This document shows, piece after piece, positions 18,501 through 23,798 of a stretch of DNA of 23,798 bases. Position 1 is the first letter of the stretch; every line of letters starts with the position of its first letter. Both the position numbers and the translations under genes were made by a program. Below the pieces are notes generated by a model, which saw only the letters and a program-made list of their open reading frames with translations, made no database searches and was not told the DNA's origin. The DNA comes from Cephalothrix simula (taxonomy: Eukaryota > Nemertea > Palaeonemertea > Archinemertea > Cephalotrichidae), in the NCBI GenBank assembly GCA_035591015.1, contig JAXIUW010182514.1, forward strand, positions 1 to 23,798, given 5' to 3'.

Positions 18501-19796
18501 CACGGTATCATGGATGAATCGCTAGCAGGACTCCCGTTTAAAAGTAATGACCCGATGAGGAATCTCTTCTTTGACGGATTTTTCATGAATGGTAGATCTC
18601 CATACCCTATGGAAAAGGGTATCAAACGTGAATCTTCCTCCGATGGGTCAGCCTACCCTCTTGATCTCAAGAAACAAAAACTTGATCTCCCAGAAGACAG
18701 TCCTGGGAGTGTTGATTCCAATCAACGCTCCAATAACATGTCTCCTAGTCATGACAGCCAATCAGATGGCTCAGAATCGCGTTTTATGAAGTACGGAAGT
18801 GGCATTGCTTGCCATTTGTGTCAAAGACGTTTCAAAAGTACGAAATGGCTTAAAACTCACCTTTTTGTTGAACATAACATTCGTGATGAATCTCTAGGTG
18901 AGATGGGTATGGAAGGGGGCATTCAGCCCTGTAATATCTGTGGCATGTTGTTCCAAGACAAAACCGCACTTCATGTTCACTTCATACAAGAGCATCAATT
19001 ACCACCTCATCAGATGATGCAACAAATGCCACCTATGCCACCAATGCTTCCTAGCCCACAACGACAAGAAAAGGGCTTTGTTCCTTTCGAAAAACAATCC
19101 TTTTCTTCAAACTCTAGCTTTGGATTCGGACATTCCTTGAACAATTTAAGTCTAAATCTCAAACGTAAATACTCTAAAAATCTGAAGCAAAAATTGTTTG
19201 GCAGTTCCCCAGCTCGATTTGGAAAAATGGGCAGATACACTTGTAACAAATGTTTACAAGTGTTCAAATTTGAGCATCATCTGGCAAGACACACAACTGA
19301 TTGCCACAGCAACAAAGACAATAAATCATCTCAAAATGGCCAAGGCCAAGTGCAACGTCGCTTCCGTTGTGCTCATTGTCACGAGCGATTCCCGACACGT
19401 ATCGCTTGCAAAGTGCATATACGTGAGACTCACCGTCATAACTCATCACAACTTCCGCGAAAATATCAATGTGAATTTTGTGAATATTCCACTAACTTTT
19501 CAAACAACCTAGAAAATCATATGAGGCAAAAGCATAGTGACAATTGCAAACCAAATGATAATAGTGCTGTGAATGGCGATGAGAATGATACAAAAGAAAA
19601 CGAAGATAAGGCTCCAGTTACATATGCTCAACCTAAGGACCTTAAAAGCAATTCATCGTTTATCATGCAGCCATTTACTGTTAAAGATGGCACAAATATG
19701 AAACAATTTGTAACTTCTGTGGTTTATTTGCCTGTATATCGAAAAATTAATGAACCAGTTAATGTAACATTTGAGCTAAGCCCAACTGAGCAGTAA
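15531..19796 (+). CDS. 13-finger C2H2 zinc-finger protein with a homogenised finger array
   Basis: Encodes 1421 residues in one uninterrupted exon; start chosen because TGA at 15477-15479 closes the frame upstream and G lies at -3. Probable nuclear transcription regulator. Residues 24-75 are acidic; RRKQSKPSRVK (80-90) and KRKYSKNLKQK (1211-1221) are possible nuclear-localisation signals. Thirteen C2H2 fingers, all C-x2-C-x12-H-x4-H, lie at 153, 266, 379, 551, 652, 739, 836, 970, 1094, 1134, 1238, 1280 and 1314 (first Cys). Fingers 2-8 share E-F-C-N-K-Y-F-L and a final H-G-I; finger 5 is the most diverged of these. Linkers of 65-150 residues are Pro/Ser/Met-rich and presumably disordered, with many Ser-Pro sites, including three RESP repeats at 489-506 and a Pro-rich run at 292-329. 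PLNLN (617-621) and PLDLK (1043-1047) resemble CtBP-binding motifs; IKRE at 870 and 1031 fits the SUMO consensus. The last 47 residues form a compact hydrophobic block. I do not recognise a named orthologue; no KRAB, BTB, SET or homeobox domain is present. Confidence 0.95.
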   Translation: MLNIMSSSMINKMTGLNEMNSNLQNDAEKSPLVDSHMFDDSEPFDRSSVAYDNDMTDGGYHGDHHSDYNDVSERNSKSSRRKQSKPSRVKHVDVPGELPAANPKLSIENEESALNLRLEKPNENIPKLEQSDSVQRSFSGDSGYVEPDQNINCDLCPESFSSHNALKDHMCNTHFRMMPKESPSPTMYPTAYHRLGSQLHPENITSPSLSFPGEMESPKPNLFDRSPERTHENRESSTPKSHSPESGEINHNDPSKPRIFHQDAFCKMCDREFCNKYFLKTHMANKHGVYDSPLPLPNASQPGPLPTPFQLPLFFSQPGSLHPPPPDPMVSVSNPISMAMTMTPSMMPEKQRSPSMPEPSATGTNGNQNNSSSDMEDYCEICQKHFCNKYYLRKHKLDVHGIQMDAPLGNKRPGSRPDGLPMTSLGQSPMFVPQGIPSSMTNVMLINPFAPLMALPQNAANLLPSPIPQMPQHTPLKATQGGQTPSMPRESPILPRESPIQRRESPSQSRELTSPMSSNREAPEPGAITSPGGLSNESLRNIGVLNADSFCELCRKEFCNKYFLRIHKANKHGIFIDDEPIPPEYANIRSPQGTPVNLPAPENSNNNNTPKEPKNEPLNLNATNDSAEADYKKYLANIQNQFGQMHEPPAYCELCNKDFPNRYTLTIHRMNTHGAPGMKFDGSDDLRRRTPSAYEMEKFHQQMSHEQGLKAGLGNPDVPGMPTMFSSMIAAKLADRVTCDICNKEVCNKYFLKTHKLKMHGIEPSPGSTGSNGQKEQQSSLGKPDMTPEKPKAPEQKLKPLADQPQSPVVENMTPEEKAKRSEELLRMGIDPEAYCDICKKEFCSKYFLRTHKLNMHGIRIDGTPKEKEIKREDRPYRPPSPSHIPFSMANLMNHFSNFPQPPMSSQFNHSPIASHSTQSQYTQSPFPQQSMYSNSNQDSTKSDCGSDIGSNNGDRPRNKEPANMIRVKCDICQKELCNKYFLRTHKLNKHGIMDESLAGLPFKSNDPMRNLFFDGFFMNGRSPYPMEKGIKRESSSDGSAYPLDLKKQKLDLPEDSPGSVDSNQRSNNMSPSHDSQSDGSESRFMKYGSGIACHLCQRRFKSTKWLKTHLFVEHNIRDESLGEMGMEGGIQPCNICGMLFQDKTALHVHFIQEHQLPPHQMMQQMPPMPPMLPSPQRQEKGFVPFEKQSFSSNSSFGFGHSLNNLSLNLKRKYSKNLKQKLFGSSPARFGKMGRYTCNKCLQVFKFEHHLARHTTDCHSNKDNKSSQNGQGQVQRRFRCAHCHERFPTRIACKVHIRETHRHNSSQLPRKYQCEFCEYSTNFSNNLENHMRQKHSDNCKPNDNSAVNGDENDTKENEDKAPVTYAQPKDLKSNSSFIMQPFTVKDGTNMKQFVTSVVYLPVYRKINEPVNVTFELSPTEQ
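16326..18503 (+). other. Region of seven near-identical isolated zinc fingers (fingers 2-8)
   Basis: Fingers occupy 16326-16391, 16665-16730, 17181-17246, 17484-17549, 17745-17810, 18036-18101 and 18438-18503. Each has C-x2-C, then usually K/R-E-F-C-N-K-Y-F-L, then H-x4-H followed by G. Counting back from the first His, helix positions -1, +2 and +3 are usually N, Y and F, and an extra Cys sits at -2. Finger 3 has YYL, finger 7 has FCSKYFL, fingers 6 and 8 replace the core Phe with Val or Leu, and finger 5 has FPNRYTL and lacks the extra Cys. None is joined by the TGEKP-type linker of tandem DNA-binding fingers. Confidence 0.9.
18810..19535 (+). other. C-terminal diverse zinc fingers (fingers 9-13)
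   Basis: Fingers at 18810-18875, 18930-18995, 19242-19307, 19368-19433 and 19470-19535 each keep the C2H2 ligands but differ in helix sequence. Fingers 9-10 and 11-13 are closer together (gaps of 18, 20 and 12 residues) than the N-terminal set. They lack the N-K-Y-F-L core and are the better candidates for sequence-specific DNA contact. Finger 1 (15987-16052) is likewise ordinary. Confidence 0.88.
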
Positions 19797-21640
19797 TGAA
19801 ATAAACATTAACATAATTTTTCATTAATAATAATAATTTTAAAAATTGCAAATATTGTCTCAGGGCTCAAACGTTCAATTAACTTTTGTATTACATATAT
19901 ATATATACAATAATCCACATGCACAAGACTGGTTGTATATTTCTAATTCCGTGTTGTGAAGTACACCGAGTCTACCTCAGGTGATTCCTCTGTACCCAAA
20001 AGGGGGCATATTACAGATGGAACCTTACATTGATCTCCAAATATTTTTATAACTAACTTAATCCAGATTTGACGATAAGTAATTTGACCAAATGTATAAT
20101 TAATTATTAATAAATTATGGTTAATGATTATTTTGTATTTGTTTCAATGTTGTAAATGCATTTGATTGTACAGTGCCATAAAATAATATTTCCAGCCAAG
20201 TTATTTAAACTTAAATCTGGTTTAAGTTTCCGCGTGTGAGTGTTCTGTGAGCATATATAGTCATAACCCTTTTTATTTTAGGGTATAAGCATTTAGTAAC
20301 TTATTAATAGTGTATTCAAATGTATAATTTATATTAGGGTCATGTCTCTTGTCGGTACCTTTATACACATATATATCGGTAATCAATGTGCAATGTTTAG
20401 TGTGCCCTACAGCTTTGGTCTATTTCAAATGTGTGTATTTGTGAACGTTTTTTGTTGCCAAATGATAAAATTCTTTATAAATATTCATAATGAATATAGG
20501 TGTTTTAATGTTTTTGTATGCAAATACAATATGTGATTCTTTCGCTGGATTCACAATATAGTCTCAATTCTCTTGCATTTTCTTCTTCCGGTTCTAATCC
20601 GGAAAAAACAAACAGTATTACATCACAGTATCAAGTTATGTCTTTTGTAAGAAATTATCAAATCTCAATTTTTTATATTTAAGAGTATAATATATTAAAG
20701 ACTCCTTCTTCATGGAAGATGCTAGATATGACTTAAATTTACAATTGCAGTGCGAAAAAGAAATCAAGTATATTCATAAATAGCTAAAATCAAATAATTG
20801 CTAATTTTTTGTAAATTTTTATTTTGCAATACAGAGTGTATTATTATATATCATAATTACACATTCCGAAAAAAATCATTTCGTAAATTTATTTAATTTT
20901 GGTTTATTAACCAATAGTTTTGATATAAGCAGAAATGAAAATTTTAAATTTGCAGTTTCTTTAAAAGGGCATTTCATAGTTATCCTGCTTGTAAATTCTT
21001 ATTTAATTTTAATGACATTGGTTTGAAGAGCTATAATTACCTGCCATGTTTTGTGCAATGCTGGAATTACCAGCTTTTTTGTGCCATTTTTGTTTAATTT
21101 TGTTGTTGGCAAAACTTCATTACATTGATGAATTCCCGACTTAAAAAGATATGTTAACTGTTATATTGGGATTATTATTTTACTGAGTGTTAAAGCCTAG
21201 TATAATTAGTTGATTATTTAAGAATTTAGACACGGCGTTAAAGTTTGATTTTAACTCCCCGACAATCTGTAATTTTTTTTAGTAAAAAAGATTTAAATCA
21301 TGTTTATTTATTTGGTAAAATGTTTTTGTATATAAAAAATTAGGTTTTATATCTTAAATTTTATGCTCTTAAGGTGGGTTGAAGTTTTGTACAGTGTTGG
21401 AGTTCACCCACCTTGAATGAGCGAGATGTTACACTTTTCCATAATATGATATTTTAAGGTGTTGGAATTGTGTTAACTTTTGACACGATTTTCATAACTT
21501 ATATTAGACATTTTGAAGTTATAGTTTAATAATTTTATAATCAAATCTTAGCCACCAATGAGTAATTCATGACATTGAACTAATACCCAATGATAAATTA
21601 ACTCCTACCAATAGATTAAAATCAAAATAATAAACAAACA
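19797..21640 (+). other. 3' UTR and flank of the zinc-finger gene (end uncertain)
   Basis: AT-rich, no reading frame. AATAAA signals are at 19800-19805 (overlapping the end of the stop-codon region and so improbable as the main signal), 20109-20114 and 21629-21634. A short (TA)n tract lies at about 19896-19910 and a Pumilio-type TGTATATA at 21327-21334. The true cleavage site cannot be told from sequence, so the feature end is only the last AATAAA of this cluster plus a few bases. Confidence 0.35.
21371..21414. repeat. GC-rich hairpin in AT-rich 3' flank
   Basis: AAGGTGGGT at 21371-21379 pairs perfectly with ACCCACCTT at 21406-21414, and GAA/TTC extends the stem past one bulge. The loop is about 20 bases. 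The stem is conspicuously G/C-rich against its surroundings. It could be an RNA structure in a long 3' UTR or the remains of a foldback element. Confidence 0.5.
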
Positions 21641-23798
21641 TTCATTAAAATACCAAATCCAAAAAAATGCTGATTATATGCTGAATTTTAGAATTAATTA
21701 TTTTGTAAAATTTGGAATGACATAAAATCTCCGACTCATTTATAATTCCATTAAGGCATGTGACAATCTTAAAAATTCGCCATCCTTAATCATCTCTCAT
21801 CACGCTAAAGCTCGAGATTTTGTCCATTTTATTATACGAATTCCATTTCCTTATTATTCCGTTTTGGCCAGTTTGTAGGCAATTTATTGTCTTGAAAAAT
21901 GCTCAGCTTTTATAGCCATACCACTTAAGAATATAAATCATAGAATGGACCCTAACATTAAATCGATTTTGGTAGGTAAAATAGATTTAGAAACCTATAA
22001 ATTTTCGACTATCTTGTAACAAATTTCAAACCCGACCTCACTAATCCATTGTCCAAATGTAAGACTCTATTAGTTTGCAAACCATCGTTGAGAACCAATA
22101 AATTTTCTAAATTTTTCCTTTGGGAAGTATCACTTGTAATTATTCTACAAAATTTACTTTTAAGCTGTTTTTCAGTGGACATAGTTTTCTGGTGCTAAAT
22201 TAAGTTTCAGTGCTAAACTCTAAAATGTCAGACTGGAGATATATGAAAGCTAAGAGGTTATTTTTTTAAAATTTAGGTTTGAACTTTAAATTTAAAGCTT
22301 TTTTCTTGTATTTTGCTTGTACATTAAAAAAGCTTTGACCTTAACACAAAAATTCAATCTTTTGTCCAGTTTATCACGCATCCATTGTCCAGTTTTAACA
22401 ATGGTCACTGGTCAAAAAATTATTAAAAGAATGAATTTTTGAATTAATAAAAAAGGCACGCGCACTTTGTATTTTTCTTGACCATCTGTGTCCTTAGGGT
22501 GGTCAGTTTGACCATTAATGTTCACAAATCCTTCTTATCCATCAGCTGGACACTGCTTTCAGCAGCTATAATCATTTTCATTCTATGAAAAGCCCTAAGC
22601 TTGAAACTAATATCCATTATGCAAAATAGTAACGTCCAACTCCAAAGTGATTTAGTATAAATTCAAAATCTCATTTTCTTCAAATTATTACTGGACATCT
22701 TTCGGACAAAAGGCTATGCAAATTTTATGGCCTCATGAGACTTTCGTTAAGCCAGCAAGATTGTCTCACGCTGGTTAAGATATTGTGCCATTGTTTATCC
22801 ATTTCTGTCAGAAAATATGATTTTCTAAACTGAATGCGACACTAAGATTATCCACTCGTTACCTAATTTTGATGATTATGTCGCTCGCCTAAACCCAAAT
22901 GCTCATTACGTCATCAATTTGTGTGATCTTTTCTTATAATCGTCAATTAACGTGTTGGGATTTATTAAATGAGGCATAAGTTACATGGTTAAAGCTCTGG
23001 CCATTTGTGAACTTGGTCAGGCTGGGTAACTAATGCAGCTCAATTTTAACATGTATAAAACCCAAGTTTAGGCATCATAAATTTTTTGTTCGATTTTACA
23101 AGGGGCCCACTATTTTATCGTTAATCCTTAATCCTAAAATATATTTTACAAAATCCCTTTTAAGTTAAAATAAATTGAAGAAAGTAACATATTTTTGGAT
23201 TCTATTTTAGTAAAAATCTTTATTAGCTCATATTATTTTATGACTCAATGCATATTATAATCTATTATGTATTAACGCATTGTGTTAGTTTTGTATCATG
23301 CGCACACAACCGGGCACACAACGCATGTTTATTTTCCTTTAAAAATGGGGGAAAACGCGCGCCACAATCTTTTGATAAGAGAACTAACTCTATTGTGTTT
23401 TTAAAATCGATTATGAATCTCACAACCTATTGCTACCTCATTTTTGTACAGAATGTTTCCATTGTAATGAGATATTAATTTTAGCCTAGCTGTATTGTGT
23501 GTACATAGCTTTGTTTTCTACCGCAATATGTTAAATATTTTTTTCAAAAATGGAAAAAGATTTAGCTTAAAAGGGATTAAATGCGATAATCGGTCTCAAA
23601 ATTTAATTTTATCCACTATTAAATTACATTTTGCTACGAACGACAGATGTGTTAGCCTTCTGTTATGAAGTTTTCCTAACCAATTCATGAGAGCATTGTG
23701 GATATCATCAAGTATCAGAGTCATCCTTGGTTCAACGGGTTAGATGTGTACTATCCAAGCTTAGTTCACTCATTCACCGCTGCTCCATCTAACGGTTT
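21641..23798. other. Downstream intergenic DNA, nothing recognised
   Basis: AT-rich with further AATAAA motifs at 22446 and 23169 and a small inverted repeat CCATTGT...ACAATGG near 22382. The longest frame here (76 codons from 23248) shows no domain. I find no RNA gene, transposon or promoter that I would defend. Confidence 0.5.

Noticed and set aside
19198-19512. 104-codon plus-strand frame in another phase
   Set aside because: Lies wholly inside the finger-encoding region and has no finger or other motif; shadow of the real frame.
15531-19796. Assignment to KRAB, BTB, PRDM or other named zinc-finger classes
   Set aside because: No such accessory domain can be seen, and the finger core differs from the fingers typical of these classes.
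19800-19805. AATAAA directly after the stop codon as the poly(A) signal
   Set aside because: It would leave almost no 3' UTR; further AATAAA copies exist and AT-rich DNA makes it by chance.

Overview
The window looks like nuclear DNA of an invertebrate animal. It is strongly AT-rich, it has one large intact coding exon with a typical intron acceptor just upstream, long non-coding stretches holding small DNA-transposon-like elements and diverged tandem repeats, and no operons, tRNAs, rRNAs or bacterial signals. I cannot name the species; codon use and repeat style would suit a lophotrochozoan or similar invertebrate, but that is a guess.

The only gene I can support firmly is a single-exon reading frame at 15531-19796 (+). 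It encodes a 1421-residue protein with 13 C2H2 zinc fingers, all of spacing C-x2-C-x12-H-x4-H. Fingers 2-8 are near-copies of one another, with an unusual core (C-N-K-Y-F-L after the fourth finger position group, and H-G-I at the end). They are scattered as isolated modules between long Pro/Ser/Met-rich linkers. Fingers 9-13 are conventional and diverse. Two CtBP-type motifs (PLNLN, PLDLK), two SUMO consensus sites (IKRE), basic nuclear-localisation stretches and a compact hydrophobic C-terminus suggest a nuclear transcriptional regulator, possibly a repressor.

Upstream layout: 1-830 shows nothing. A TATA box plus initiator lies at 886-917 and could start a non-coding exon ending at a strong donor (1353). 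A 39-nt micro-exon at 1614-1652 is flanked by good splice sites. A second initiator-type promoter at about 10701 could start another non-coding exon ending at a donor at 11011. Either could splice to the acceptor at 15458-15459. The intervening 13.8 kb, probably intron, contains a 955-bp terminal-inverted-repeat element with an exact target-site duplication (4554-5508), a 228-bp foldback element (9512-9739), a 12-bp minisatellite (about 8690), a field of roughly 105-bp diverged tandem repeats (11107-11680) carrying a 35-bp palindrome, paired palindromes near 12.85 kb, and three full CRE palindromes.

Downstream of the stop codon (19797-23798) is AT-rich 3' UTR and intergenic DNA with several AATAAA signals and one GC-rich hairpin, and no further gene. 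The candidate for something new is the finger protein itself: a homogenised set of isolated fingers whose helix surface looks atypical for DNA readout.
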